Positions 23,870 through 32,245 of a stretch of 64,000 nucleotides of DNA are shown here, piece after piece. Positions within the stretch are counted from its first letter, which is position 1. Every line of letters starts with the position of its first letter. The position numbers and the translations under genes are program-made. The notes beneath the pieces are model-generated. The model was not told where the DNA came from, made no database searches, and saw nothing but the letters and a program-made list of their open reading frames with translations. The stretch is taken from the IMG/VR virus record IMGVR_UViG_3300023174_000042, positions 1 through 64,000 of that record. One strand, given 5' to 3'. This DNA comes from a virus.

Positions 23870-25079
23870 TTAAATCAAATTTAATTTCTTCAGTTGGTAT
23901 ATTTGATCCTTTCATGGTTTCTGAATCTATCAAATAATCTTCATCATTTTGATATTCATTTAATAGTTCATTACTTGTTAATGTTCCATATTTTTTATCT
24001 AAATCATTTACATCAACTTTATAATTAATTTTATACTTCATTTCATTAATTGCTTCAGCATTTTTTAATGAAAGAACAATTTGATTTATAATTTTATAAG
24101 GGTCTGCGTTTGATCCTGGTCTTCTATCTTCTAAATAACCTGTCCAATCTTCTGCCGTAGATTGTGGAACTCTAATCGATGCCCCTCTATCTGATACACC
24201 CCAACTAAACTTATCAATAGATTGTGTTTCAAATTGTCCTGTTAGTCTTAAATCGTTTTGTGATCCATAATTTTTAATATGTTCATAATGTCTTGATTCA
24301 AAACTTGAAAATAAAGATTTAAAGTATTCTTCTCTTTCAGTAAAACTTGTATTGTTTTTTTGGTTTCTCATTAAATCGGTTGAAAAGTTTGTGTGAAGTC
24401 CTGATCCGTTCCACTCTCCGTGTGTGATTGGTTTGGGGTGTAATTCAATGTGATATCCATATTTTTCTGAAGTTTTTAATAGAAAATATCTTGTCATCCA
24501 AAGATCATCTCCTGCTTGTAATTTACCTTGTGAAAATACTTGATACTCCCACTGACCTAAAGCAACTTCTGCGTTTATACCTGTAATGTTGATTCCGTAA
24601 TCTAAACACATATTCAAATGTTCATCAACAAAGTCACGACCAATTACGTTATGTCCAACCCCACAATAATATTCACCCTGACCTTTTAAAATATTTCTTT
24701 TATGACCTAAAATGTTTCCATTAACTTCTTCTCGAATAAAATATTCTTGTTCAAAACCAAACCAAAGATCTTCATATCCTTCAGCGACTTTAGCTCTTTT
24801 ATTAGATTCGTGTGGTGTTCCATCAGGATTTAAAACTTCGCATAAGACATAAATTGTTGATTGCATATTTCTAATATAATGTCTTACTGGTTTTAACATT
24901 CGATCTGAATTTCCTGTTTCTGCTTGCGATGTAGATGAACCATCGAAGTTCCAAGTTGGAAAATTGCCATCTAAAAAAGCGGTAGCTACTGAATCATAAT
25001 CAACAACTTTAACTTTGCTTCTTAAATTTGGTTCTGGTTTATATCCATCTAACCATACATACTCTAATATAATTTTCAT
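23856..25079 (-). CDS. glnA: Glutamine synthetase (GSII-like)
   Basis: 407 aa, close to full length. Hallmarks of the type II (eukaryote-like) enzyme: EYVWLDGY near residue 6, TWNFDGSST near 41, FGFEQEYF (metal-binding glutamates), INAEVALGQWEYQV, NGSGLHTNFS, and the C-terminal GVSDRGASIRVP and DRRPGSNADPY. These cover the ammonium, glutamate and ATP sites, so the enzyme appears intact. It converts glutamate, ammonia and ATP to glutamine, feeding nucleotide synthesis. It lies inside a phage operon, overlapping DUF3310, so it is a true phage gene. Capture from a host is the likely origin. Confidence 0.9.
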   Translation of the reverse strand: MKIILEYVWLDGYKPEPNLRSKVKVVDYDSVATAFLDGNFPTWNFDGSSTSQAETGNSDRMLKPVRHYIRNMQSTIYVLCEVLNPDGTPHESNKRAKVAEGYEDLWFGFEQEYFIREEVNGNILGHKRNILKGQGEYYCGVGHNVIGRDFVDEHLNMCLDYGINITGINAEVALGQWEYQVFSQGKLQAGDDLWMTRYFLLKTSEKYGYHIELHPKPITHGEWNGSGLHTNFSTDLMRNQKNNTSFTEREEYFKSLFSSFESRHYEHIKNYGSQNDLRLTGQFETQSIDKFSWGVSDRGASIRVPQSTAEDWTGYLEDRRPGSNADPYKIINQIVLSLKNAEAINEMKYKINYKVDVNDLDKKYGTLTSNELLNEYQNDEDYLIDSETMKGSNIPTEEIKFDLNGKQ

Positions 25080-25084
25080 AACTT

Positions 25085-25849
25085 TTAATAATTTTCGTTT
25101 ATATTTTCAAATTTTTTTGTTTGTAAAATAAATCCAGCAATTCTTCTTTTAAACATTGGAAGTAATGTTTCTTTTATTGGAAACTCACCTGAACTTATCA
25201 TATGAAATACTGGAGTTGTTTTTTTATCTTCACTATTGAGAGTAGAAAAATTATTTATAATTTTTGGTAATGTCAAATCATTCAACTGATCTTCGTAAAT
25301 TAGTTTTATATTTGTCATCTCTTGTGGGTTATATTTTGTTTCTTTTTTAATTGCATATTCCCAAACATAATATTTTTTATCCTTGTCAATAAAATAAAAA
25401 AAACCTTTAGAATTTGTAATGTTTTTTTTATTTCTTTTGATTTTCATATCCAAAGAATCATAAACAATTGTCCATACAGATTTTGCAATATTAAAATACT
25501 CTAAAATTCTTGGTGCAGAATATTTGAGTATTTTTTGAAACTCTTCAGTTTCTTCTTTTGTCATGGTTGGGATGTCTTTAAATTTAAGATCCTTAACCAT
25601 TATTTCATCATCTATATTGTTTAATTTTTTATCGGTGTAAAGAATTTTATGGTCTCTCATAAGAGCTTGAACATTCATCAAGTGTAATGACAATTCAATA
25701 AATCCTGGATATAACTCTAAATTGTCAAGTTTTTCTCCCATCTTTTGAAAATAGGAAAGTAATTTGTATTCTTTATACTCTTGATCAATTGGTTTTTCAA
25801 ACATCCAATCAGTATTTAATAAAAATTCTATTTTTTTTCTTCTTGCCAT
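25085..25849 (-). CDS. Conserved phage protein
   Basis: 254 aa. The opening RRKKIEFLLNTDWMFEKPID followed by KEYKLLSYFQKMGEKL and LSLHLMNVQALMRD resembles a conserved large-phage protein with no function known to me. The C-terminal domain is basic. A late-type box (AATATTTATT, about 25883-25892) lies upstream, so it and the glutamine synthetase may be expressed late. Confidence 0.65.
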   Translation of the reverse strand: MARRKKIEFLLNTDWMFEKPIDQEYKEYKLLSYFQKMGEKLDNLELYPGFIELSLHLMNVQALMRDHKILYTDKKLNNIDDEIMVKDLKFKDIPTMTKEETEEFQKILKYSAPRILEYFNIAKSVWTIVYDSLDMKIKRNKKNITNSKGFFYFIDKDKKYYVWEYAIKKETKYNPQEMTNIKLIYEDQLNDLTLPKIINNFSTLNSEDKKTTPVFHMISSGEFPIKETLLPMFKRRIAGFILQTKKFENINENY

Positions 25850-25892
25850 CTCTGTGTTAAAAAGTAATACAAAAAGATGAACAAATAAATAT

Positions 25893-27095
25893 TTAACTTG
25901 ATCTCATTACAAAATACCAATCACCATTTACCTGTGTTTCAAACATTTCTCCATCATAAGAGTTTAGTAAATGACCATAACCATCACTATTTACGACAAT
26001 ATCTGTAACCTCATCTAAATCAACAAAATCCATTATGAAATTTTTTTCATAACCGTAGTTTTTAATAAAATCATCTATGTCATCAACATATTCATTGACT
26101 CTATCGGCAACTTCTTGTTCAATCATATCTTCATCATAACCACCTTGTGGATCTTCTTTGATTTCTTCTATTGTTTCTTCTAACGTTTCTATTTTTTTTT
26201 CAATGTTTTCGTATTCTTCGTCAGACAATTCTTGATTTTTTAGTTTATTATTTAAGTTTTCTATAGTTTTTGTTAATTGATCCACTTGATGTTGTTGATT
26301 TACAGATAGTTGAAGTGGTATATCATAACTTTCGGGATCGTCTCTAATAATATCTTCATAAAAACTTTCTAACCAACTATTCCACTGTTCTCTATCAATT
26401 GCTTGATCCCACACCCAACTCATAAATGCCTCATAACCTAAGTCATCTACTATACTTTCAACATATTCTCTAGCGGCACTATCTAACTCATCTTGAGTAT
26501 AAACATCATATGTGTCTGGTTGTAAAGTATCATCACCTAACCATTCGTATTGTTTTCCACCGTAGTTTCCACGACCACTAGGATAAATAAAATACTTATC
26601 TTCTTCTATTTCTTCACCATTTTCATCTTCGTATAAAGTTGGGACTCCTTCTTCTACTAAAAATTCGTATAATGCTTCTGTTCTTTCAGATTCATCATCA
26701 CCGTTTTCAACATTCCATTCATCATCTTTTCTATATTCATCAAGTTCTGAAATTTTAGATTCTCGTTGTTTTTTTAGCTTTATTGTATTCATTGTTGATC
26801 CCCAATCACTAATGTATCGATCAACAGTAATACCATTAAGATGTGGGACGTTGGTTCCAGAAATATCTAATCTTCCCATAACTCTTACAATACCTGTAAG
26901 TGGTCCAACATTTTTGAAGTTTCTAAGATCTAAATCACCGTTAATTACAATACCTTTACCACGATATGGTTTAAGTTTTGAAATTCTTTCTGCTATTCCT
27001 CCAACATCTTCTAATGTTTCTAAATATTGTTCAGGAGTCAATGTTACAAGATTGTCATCTTGTTCCAACAAGAAATTTTTTATAAAATTTTTCAT
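25893..27095 (-). CDS. Tagged acidic putative virion protein
   Basis: 400 aa, highly acidic. The N-terminus MKNFIKNFLLEQ is a short amphipathic helix ending L-L-E, matching the tag. Residues about 45-90 look like pentapeptide or right-handed beta repeats (GIVINGDLDLRNFKNVG, VRVMGRLDIS). A coiled coil lies at about 270-320. The C-terminal domain ends in WYFVMRSS. A late-type box is 4 bases upstream. Confidence 0.6.
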   Translation of the reverse strand: MKNFIKNFLLEQDDNLVTLTPEQYLETLEDVGGIAERISKLKPYRGKGIVINGDLDLRNFKNVGPLTGIVRVMGRLDISGTNVPHLNGITVDRYISDWGSTMNTIKLKKQRESKISELDEYRKDDEWNVENGDDESERTEALYEFLVEEGVPTLYEDENGEEIEEDKYFIYPSGRGNYGGKQYEWLGDDTLQPDTYDVYTQDELDSAAREYVESIVDDLGYEAFMSWVWDQAIDREQWNSWLESFYEDIIRDDPESYDIPLQLSVNQQHQVDQLTKTIENLNNKLKNQELSDEEYENIEKKIETLEETIEEIKEDPQGGYDEDMIEQEVADRVNEYVDDIDDFIKNYGYEKNFIMDFVDLDEVTDIVVNSDGYGHLLNSYDGEMFETQVNGDWYFVMRSS

Positions 27096-27099
27096 ATTT

Positions 27100-27171
27100 T
27101 ATAAATATAAGAAAAAAATATAATTGATTTTTATTTTTTTTAAGTTAAAGTTGTTTTACAAACTATTTATA
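27100..27171. promoter_or_regulatory. Divergent late-type promoter region
   Basis: Two boxes in opposite orientations: 27100-27109 (minus, TATTTATA 4 bases before ATG 27095) and 27164-27171 (plus, TATTTATA, 29 bases before ATG 27201). Between them lies a T-rich stretch. Confidence 0.6.
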
Positions 27172-27200
27172 AATAAATAAACTAATAAAAAACATTTAAC

Positions 27201-27356
27201 ATGGGGTGTGGATGCAAGCAAAAACAACAAGGACAACAAGGGCAACAGACTACTCAACAAGGTCAGCAAGCTCAACAAGGGTCAAACACCGCTCAAAATA
27301 ACTCTAATGTTCAAGAGTCGGTAAAAAAAATTATTAGCAAATATTATAGAAGATAA
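27201..27356 (+). CDS. Small Cys- and Gln-rich protein, 51 aa
   Basis: From ATG at 27201: MGCGCKQKQQGQQGQQ, a Gln/Ser/Asn-rich linker, then VQESVKKIISKYYRR. The CGCK start and the QES-VKK-II-KYY tail recur in small proteins of Bacteroidota phages, from memory; the tail resembles the tag helices in this window but at the C-terminus. Late-type box upstream and terminator downstream make it a stand-alone transcription unit. Confidence 0.65.
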   Translation: MGCGCKQKQQGQQGQQTTQQGQQAQQGSNTAQNNSNVQESVKKIISKYYRR

Positions 27357-27379
27357 TATTTCTAAATTATTAGAATTAT

Positions 27380-27408
27380 AGGTGTTCTTATTGGACACCT
27401 TTTTTTTT
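27380..27408 (+). terminator. Intrinsic terminator
   Basis: AGGTGT...ACACCT hairpin (27380-27400) followed by nine T residues on the plus strand. Ends the transcript of the 51-aa gene. Confidence 0.8.
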
Positions 27409-27414
27409 ATTTGA

Positions 27415-27422
27415 TATTTATA
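27415..27422 (+). promoter_or_regulatory. Late-type promoter box
   Basis: GATATTTATAAATT with the TATTTATA core at 27415-27422, 15 bases before ATG 27438 and immediately after a terminator, which isolates it as a promoter. Confidence 0.65.
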
Positions 27423-27437
27423 AATTAAATCATTGAA

Positions 27438-28337
27438 ATGAACTCCCTTCACGAAGATATAAGAAGAATAAAAAAATTAATGAATCTACTTGAGGGCGAA
27501 CAACTCTATTTAGATTTAGATTTTGGCGAAAAGGACCAAAACAAAATTACAATTAATAGTCCTGAATTTAGTAAAGCGTTTAAAGAAAAAGTTTTTTTTA
27601 TATTAAAGGATATATACGGAAATACAAATTGGTCAAATCAAAAGGGTAAAGGAACAAGAGGTCGTGGTGGATTTGTAAATTTATACACTGTCTATGATTT
27701 AATGAAACAAAAAGGACTTGATGACTATGAAAAAGAAGGTGGTGATTGGTCAATAATAAATTATTTTGACACAAATCCACAAGTAAGAAAATATTTAGTA
27801 AATCTATGGAGAGCTGAGACTTCTAATGAATTGAAAAATGAAGAAAGTATTAAAGATTTTATTTTATGGATGTCAAGAAATAGAAATAAAATTTTCAAAG
27901 AAGGTCCTATACTTAAAAATTTGGTAGATTTGAATGCAACCTCTCTTTATAACGGAGAGCTAAATGAAAGAAAGGCTCACGAATATTTGTCAAAAGTTTT
28001 AAAAGAACTTCCTGATTGGGAACTTTTGAAAAGGTCTTTACCAGGTTCTACAAATGACAGAAAAGGTATTGACATCAAAATGAAAAATAAAAAAACAAAT
28101 AATGAGGCCGATTTTCAAGTAAAACCTTTATCAAACTTTGAAAAAACAAAAGATGGTTATTTGATTACTTCATATAATATAGTTGGTTTGAATGAAAAAC
28201 CTGTAGATTATTTTATATTTGCTTCTCACAATGTTGATGACGTATATATATTTAAAAATATAATAGGAAATTATGAAATTTTAAGCGATACAAAAGTTTT
28301 ATTTAAGGATAAACCTATAGAGTTTAAGTATTTATAA
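27438..28337 (+). CDS. Tagged putative nuclease-fold protein
   Basis: 299 aa. N-terminal tag MNSLHEDIRRIKKLMNLLEG with L-L-E as cleavage candidate. The C-terminal half resembles a restriction-endonuclease fold: helix with E177, then GIDI (D212) and a strand FQVKP (Q227, K229) spaced as in the PD-(D/E)xK superfamily with Gln in place of the acidic residue. Nuclease activity is a prediction; if packaged, it could cut host DNA on entry or process DNA in the head. First gene of a three-gene plus-strand unit. Confidence 0.55.
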   Translation: MNSLHEDIRRIKKLMNLLEGEQLYLDLDFGEKDQNKITINSPEFSKAFKEKVFFILKDIYGNTNWSNQKGKGTRGRGGFVNLYTVYDLMKQKGLDDYEKEGGDWSIINYFDTNPQVRKYLVNLWRAETSNELKNEESIKDFILWMSRNRNKIFKEGPILKNLVDLNATSLYNGELNERKAHEYLSKVLKELPDWELLKRSLPGSTNDRKGIDIKMKNKKTNNEADFQVKPLSNFEKTKDGYLITSYNIVGLNEKPVDYFIFASHNVDDVYIFKNIIGNYEILSDTKVLFKDKPIEFKYL

Positions 28338-28340
28338 AAT

Positions 28341-29456
28341 ATGAGTTTAGAAAGAGCAAGACAATTAGTTGATTCATTTAATGATGGCGAATTTGAAGAT
28401 GAAATTGAGCCATATTTTAATGACCTTATTACTTTTTTTAAGTTTGTTAAAAAATATGGTCTTTTAGATGAAATTGATTTAGGTCAAATAGACCATCGTG
28501 ATTGGGATGATGAACTATTTAACTTTTTAGATGAAAATGGTGTTTTAACAAATCTTAGTTATGATGATTCACCTGAAGAACTTAAAAATTTATTACTTCT
28601 AAGAAATTTAGAAGACAACTACGAAGATACAGTTTATTTTATAATTAAAAATCTAATAACTGATGTTGAAATTAGAAATGGTGGTTTTTATCTAAGATTA
28701 AGAGATAGAGAAGAGTTAAGTGAATATTTTTGTAGTGGTAGTAGAAGAGGTGATAGTGACTCTAGACATGTTGCAAAACTAATTTTAAGTGATGAAGGTT
28801 TAGGTCACGATTGGTATTATGATTCTAGTATGACACCATACGATACAGTAGATGTTTTAAATGATTCTAATATTACACATCTTAAAGATGTTATTTATAA
28901 AAAAATAGGAAATCAAGAATTATCTTTAGAGGATTATGATTCGGACTTTTTTGAACACTTATCTGAAATACAAGAAACTGAAGGTTATTTTAGAATAAGA
29001 CCTGAAGATTTAAACGACCTATTAAAAGATAGTGACGCATCAAACGAACTTTTTAAAAATGATTTGGAAGATTTAGGTTCTGAGTTGAGAAGTGTCTATT
29101 ACAGCGCTGAAAATACAGCATACGAAGATGAGGTTTATGATTCCGTTTATAATGGTTTGGAGGAATACTTTGAGGGTCGTATTGATGAAGTTCCAAGAAA
29201 GGTCGGTGAAAAAACCAAATACGACCAATATATTAAAATCAGAGATTTTATTGGGAATATAACAACATTTTTAGAAAATAATAAGGTTGCAACATATTCT
29301 GACTCTTTTTTAGAATATTTTGGTGGATATACAACACTTATTAATAGTATGATTTATAATGGTGAATTAGAATGTATTGATATTAGAATACCTGATTATC
29401 CTGATTGGGACAGAACAAGAAGATACATTAACGAAATGTTTGAAGATTATATTTAA
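28341..29456 (+). CDS. Acidic hypothetical protein
   Basis: 371 aa, very rich in Asp/Glu and Tyr; no signal or membrane segment. It follows the tagged gene by 3 bases and is in a late-type unit, so a virion-associated or DNA-mimic-like role is possible, but no motif supports a specific call. Two halves have similar composition (ELxxYF...DSD), without an obvious repeat. Confidence 0.6.
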   Translation: MSLERARQLVDSFNDGEFEDEIEPYFNDLITFFKFVKKYGLLDEIDLGQIDHRDWDDELFNFLDENGVLTNLSYDDSPEELKNLLLLRNLEDNYEDTVYFIIKNLITDVEIRNGGFYLRLRDREELSEYFCSGSRRGDSDSRHVAKLILSDEGLGHDWYYDSSMTPYDTVDVLNDSNITHLKDVIYKKIGNQELSLEDYDSDFFEHLSEIQETEGYFRIRPEDLNDLLKDSDASNELFKNDLEDLGSELRSVYYSAENTAYEDEVYDSVYNGLEEYFEGRIDEVPRKVGEKTKYDQYIKIRDFIGNITTFLENNKVATYSDSFLEYFGGYTTLINSMIYNGELECIDIRIPDYPDWDRTRRYINEMFEDYI

Positions 29457-29457
29457 C

Positions 29458-29465
29458 TATTTATA
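29458..29465 (+). promoter_or_regulatory. Late-type promoter box
   Basis: TATTTATA core at 29458-29465, directly after the stop codon of the preceding gene and 40 bases before ATG 29506. Confidence 0.5.
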
Positions 29466-29505
29466 GTTTCATTTAATTCTCATATTAATTATAAAAATTA
29501 AACAT

Positions 29506-30201
29506 ATGAGAAAATTAGAAAAAAACACAAGACGGTATTTTGTAAACCTATTTGCAGACTACATCCTGTCAAAATTCGACAAAAAAGAAAATACAATTAT
29601 TCAAATAACTGATTATGAATCTTTTGTTGTTGTAAATGGTCAAACAACAAGTAAAGAAATTATGGACCTTAATGAAATTAAATATGAGTTTTCAAATTGG
29701 TTTGATGATCTTTTAAGTTATTTAGGTATTAAAGAAATAAACATAATTGATGTAATAAAGTATGATCAAGAAATTTCTGATTTTGATAACAAATGGATTT
29801 TTGTTTCTAAAGAACTTTATACTATTGAACAAGAACCGATTTCTGAATTAAATTGTAGTTCGGAATTTCCTTACGGACATAGTTTAAGTTGCGGTAGATC
29901 AATTTTTTATTATACAAATTATATATTTAACCATATGTATTCCTTACTTGGCACTGATCAAACTTATTTTTATTACACCACCGAACAAAATGAAGATGAA
30001 GATTATAAAATTAAAGTTTCATGTAATTCCATAATTGACTCTAAAAAAATTAAAAGTTTGATTTTAGATTGTTTTGATATGGATTTGACAGAATTCAATA
30101 ACCGTCTTAGTGAATATTCATTTATGGATGATATTTTAGATCAAACATTAAATAAACCTTATTTAATTCAAGACAGGTTAGAAGATGTAATTTTAGTATA
30201 A
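29506..30201 (+). CDS. Hypothetical protein
   Basis: 231 aa. Basic N-terminus (MRKLEKNTRRYFVNLF), then mainly acidic alpha/beta sequence with a Cys-containing segment (NCSSEFPYGHSLSCGRS). No family recognised. Last gene of the plus-strand group; ends at a terminator shared with the convergent glutaredoxin gene. Confidence 0.6.
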   Translation: MRKLEKNTRRYFVNLFADYILSKFDKKENTIIQITDYESFVVVNGQTTSKEIMDLNEIKYEFSNWFDDLLSYLGIKEINIIDVIKYDQEISDFDNKWIFVSKELYTIEQEPISELNCSSEFPYGHSLSCGRSIFYYTNYIFNHMYSLLGTDQTYFYYTTEQNEDEDYKIKVSCNSIIDSKKIKSLILDCFDMDLTEFNNRLSEYSFMDDILDQTLNKPYLIQDRLEDVILV

Positions 30202-30206
30202 AAATA

Positions 30207-30229
30207 AACCCCATTTTTAAGGTGGGGTT
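30207..30229. terminator. Bidirectional terminator
   Basis: AACCCCA (30207-30213) pairs with TGGGGTT (30223-30229) with T run on the plus strand and a shorter one on the minus strand. Separates convergent genes. Confidence 0.8.
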
Positions 30230-30235
30230 TTTTAT

Positions 30236-30523
30236 TTATCTTTTGTAAAACTCTTTTATTATTTTTACTCCATGTTTTACATCCTCAAAATCCCTGTCAG
30301 GAGCGTATAAACCAGTTATGGGAGTTTCACTTTCAGGATTTTCAATTAACATAAATGCAGGAACAAAATCATTTCCTGTTGCTTCAACAAACATATCATA
30401 CTCTTCTTCATACTCTTCAATATCTCTGTCAATAAAGTCTATTTCTGATTCTGTTAACATGTTTTTAAAAGTATGACAATGAGGACAACTTTTCATTGTA
30501 AAAACTACCGCTATTTTATCCAT
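30236..30523 (-). CDS. Glutaredoxin-like protein
   Basis: 95 aa. Thioredoxin fold with CPHC active site at residues 13-16 (VVFTMKSCPHCHTFKNML) and a cis-proline segment VPAFMLIE. The size fits glutaredoxins. Likely electron donor for phage ribonucleotide reduction (no reductase in this window) or virion protein disulfides. A late-type box lies about 10 bases upstream of ATG. Confidence 0.8.
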   Translation of the reverse strand: MDKIAVVFTMKSCPHCHTFKNMLTESEIDFIDRDIEEYEEEYDMFVEATGNDFVPAFMLIENPESETPITGLYAPDRDFEDVKHGVKIIKEFYKR

Positions 30524-30532
30524 AAATTATTT

Positions 30533-30540
30533 TATAAATA
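30533..30540 (-). promoter_or_regulatory. Late-type promoter box
   Basis: Coding-strand AATATTTATA with core at 30533-30540, about 10 bases before ATG 30523. Confidence 0.5.
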
Positions 30541-30546
30541 TTTATT

Positions 30547-30894
30547 TTAATCTTTTTTTAGTTTTTTCAAACTTAATATAAAAAACTCAACGTCTTTTTT
30601 CTTTCTTATAGGATAATAAATCTTACAAGAAAATGAAGAGACAATTGGATCGCTTTTAGATAAATATATATAAACATTTTCATCGAATAAAAAAATTGAG
30701 TCTGAATAAGATATTCCATTAGAGTATTGGACTCCTTCCATTAGGTATTGAACAAATTTATTCTTATCAATTAAAATTTCAGGTGATAATTGGTGTCCAT
30801 CTGCTAATTCAAAAATTGAAAATAATTCATTACTTTGATCAGTTATAAAGTTCAAAAATCTTTCTTCGTGTTTAAATATTTTTGGTTTTTCCAT
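30547..30894 (-). CDS. Hypothetical protein
   Basis: 115 aa, mixed alpha/beta: KHEERFLNFITDQSNELF, then IDKNKFVQYLMEGVQYSNGI and a SFSCKIYYPIRKKKD strand. No family recognised. Lies between the glutaredoxin and the terminator after the DUF932 gene. Confidence 0.6.
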   Translation of the reverse strand: MEKPKIFKHEERFLNFITDQSNELFSIFELADGHQLSPEILIDKNKFVQYLMEGVQYSNGISYSDSIFLFDENVYIYLSKSDPIVSSFSCKIYYPIRKKKDVEFFILSLKKLKKD

Positions 30895-30904
30895 AATTCA
30901 AAAT

Positions 30905-30921
30905 GGGGGTCAGTGACCCCC
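30905..30921 (-). terminator. Perfect-palindrome terminator
   Basis: GGGGGTCAGTGACCCCC is a perfect 17-base inverted repeat, followed on the minus strand by ATTTTG. It ends the DUF932 transcript; the short T run makes it moderate in strength. Confidence 0.65.
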
Positions 30922-30926
30922 GTTTT

Positions 30927-31688
30927 TTAGTTTAAGACCAATTCTTCAGCGGCTTCCCAAAGTTTGGTATTTAGATTATGTGATGCTTGAATGCTTTTAA
31001 TTCCTCGTAGTTTAGTTGTTCGACCTTTTGGTGTTTGATAGGAAAATCCACCTCTTGTCATTTTCTCTTGAATTACGTTAAATACGGTCCAAAGATCACT
31101 TCCTTCATCTTCAGGTCGAAATGGTGTTAAAAGTTCTGAAATGTCAAGTGCTGAAGGCGCACTACCCAAAGCCCATCGAATCTCAACCGCCTTTTTGATC
31201 AAACGAAGTTTTTCTTTTTCGTTTAATTCTTTTTCCATCATTCGAGAAACAGAAGCCTCAATTTTTGGAAGTTTTTTAGAGAAGTCTTCTGCTAATCCTT
31301 TAACCTCATCTAAAGAAAAATGATTGTGACGAATTGAAAAACGTTCAACAACTGATGTGGGAACTGTGAGTCCGTTGGAGCATACTAGTCTGAAAAGTCC
31401 TGCTCCCATCGAAAATGTTGCTGATCCATCGTGAGAGTTACGAATAATTGCCTCAACAACCGTATCACCAACTTTGGGTAGTTGTCCGTTACGATATTTT
31501 AATTCATGAACGTTATGAATTCCTCTACCTGTTTGTTTTACAGATGAAAGTTGCCAACCTTCACGATCAAACATTTCCATAACCTCGTGTGTTGGGACAA
31601 ACTCATACTTGTTTGTCATTTTTAATGATGGAGATGTTGCGAATACTGCTGGAGCAATTGATTTGATTAATTCTGGTGTATATATCAT
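30927..31688 (-). CDS. DUF932 phage/plasmid-like protein
   Basis: 253 aa. The DUF932 family pattern is clear: KYEFVPTHEVMEMFDREGW, NVHELKYRNG, VGDTVVEAIIRNSHDGSA, GAGLFRLVCSNGLTVP, and IRHNHFSL. The family is found on plasmids and phages and its activity is unknown; links to DNA replication or protection have been suggested. It lies 4 bases after a 38-aa basic gene from a strong promoter. Confidence 0.85.
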   Translation of the reverse strand: MIYTPELIKSIAPAVFATSPSLKMTNKYEFVPTHEVMEMFDREGWQLSSVKQTGRGIHNVHELKYRNGQLPKVGDTVVEAIIRNSHDGSATFSMGAGLFRLVCSNGLTVPTSVVERFSIRHNHFSLDEVKGLAEDFSKKLPKIEASVSRMMEKELNEKEKLRLIKKAVEIRWALGSAPSALDISELLTPFRPEDEGSDLWTVFNVIQEKMTRGGFSYQTPKGRTTKLRGIKSIQASHNLNTKLWEAAEELVLN

Positions 31689-31692
31689 AGTT

Positions 31693-31809
31693 TTAATTAT
31701 TTTCTTTGTTTTTGTGTTTTTGTTTTCTTGAATACGATTTTTTACTCTTCTGAACTGAAGGTCTAGTAGCCGCCCATATTTCTTTCATAGTAAGTTCTAT
31801 TGTTTTCAT
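31693..31809 (-). CDS. Small basic protein, 38 aa
   Basis: From ATG at 31809: MKTIELTMKEIWAATRPSVQ, then a Lys/Arg/Ser tail (KSKKSYSRKQKHKNK). Short proteins with an xEIW motif and KSKKxYSRK tail recur in phages of this type, as I recall. It starts about 25 bases after a host-type promoter and 4 bases before DUF932. Nucleic-acid binding is likely from charge. Confidence 0.65.
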   Translation of the reverse strand: MKTIELTMKEIWAATRPSVQKSKKSYSRKQKHKNKENN

Positions 31810-31832
31810 TTCGCTTTTTGTTAATCACATTA

Positions 31833-31862
31833 CAAAGATAAATAAGTTTTAATAAATACCAA
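31833..31862 (-). promoter_or_regulatory. Host-type promoter
   Basis: Minus strand: -7 box TATCTTTG at 31833-31840; -33 TTTGG with TTG at 31860-31862; 19-base spacer. Drives the 38-aa gene and DUF932. Confidence 0.75.
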
Positions 31863-31880
31863 ACTTTTTTATAAAAAAAA

Positions 31881-31904
31881 AACCACAGTTTTCTGACTGT
31901 GGTT
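31881..31904 (-). terminator. Intrinsic terminator
   Basis: AACCACAG (31881-31888) pairs with CTGTGGTT (31897-31904), followed on the minus strand by eight or more T residues. Ends the 31926-32207 gene. Confidence 0.8.
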
Positions 31905-31925
31905 AAATTAATTGTATTCTAACAA

Positions 31926-32207
31926 TCAATTTAAATTAATATCGCCCCATTTTGTGATCTGAATATAAGATTCAACACTTTCTTCCGTTATTTCAGGGAT
32001 TTTTAAACTTAAAACAATTTCAATCATTTGATCTCTTGATATAATGTGATCACCTCCATTTTTTGAGTTTTTTTCACATTGTTCTCTCAGTTTGTCAAAA
32101 AATTGTTTTTTTTGAACGTCCCCAATTAATGTCATGAGATCATTTGGATTATTTTCAAAAAAAGTAACGAGTTGGCTAATGTATATTTCGCAGTCTATGT
32201 TTCCCAT
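31926..32207 (-). CDS. Conserved phage protein
   Basis: 93 aa: CEIYISQLVTFFENNPNDL, then LIGDVQKKQFFDKLREQC and a C-terminal helix. The FF-x-x-NPNDL...LIG...FF-x-K(L)REQC pattern recurs in Bacteroidota phages; function unknown. Sits upstream of a terminator. Confidence 0.7.
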   Translation of the reverse strand: MGNIDCEIYISQLVTFFENNPNDLMTLIGDVQKKQFFDKLREQCEKNSKNGGDHIISRDQMIEIVLSLKIPEITEESVESYIQITKWGDINLN

Positions 32208-32245
32208 GATATAAAAATAAGGTTTTTATTAAATTAAATCAAAAA

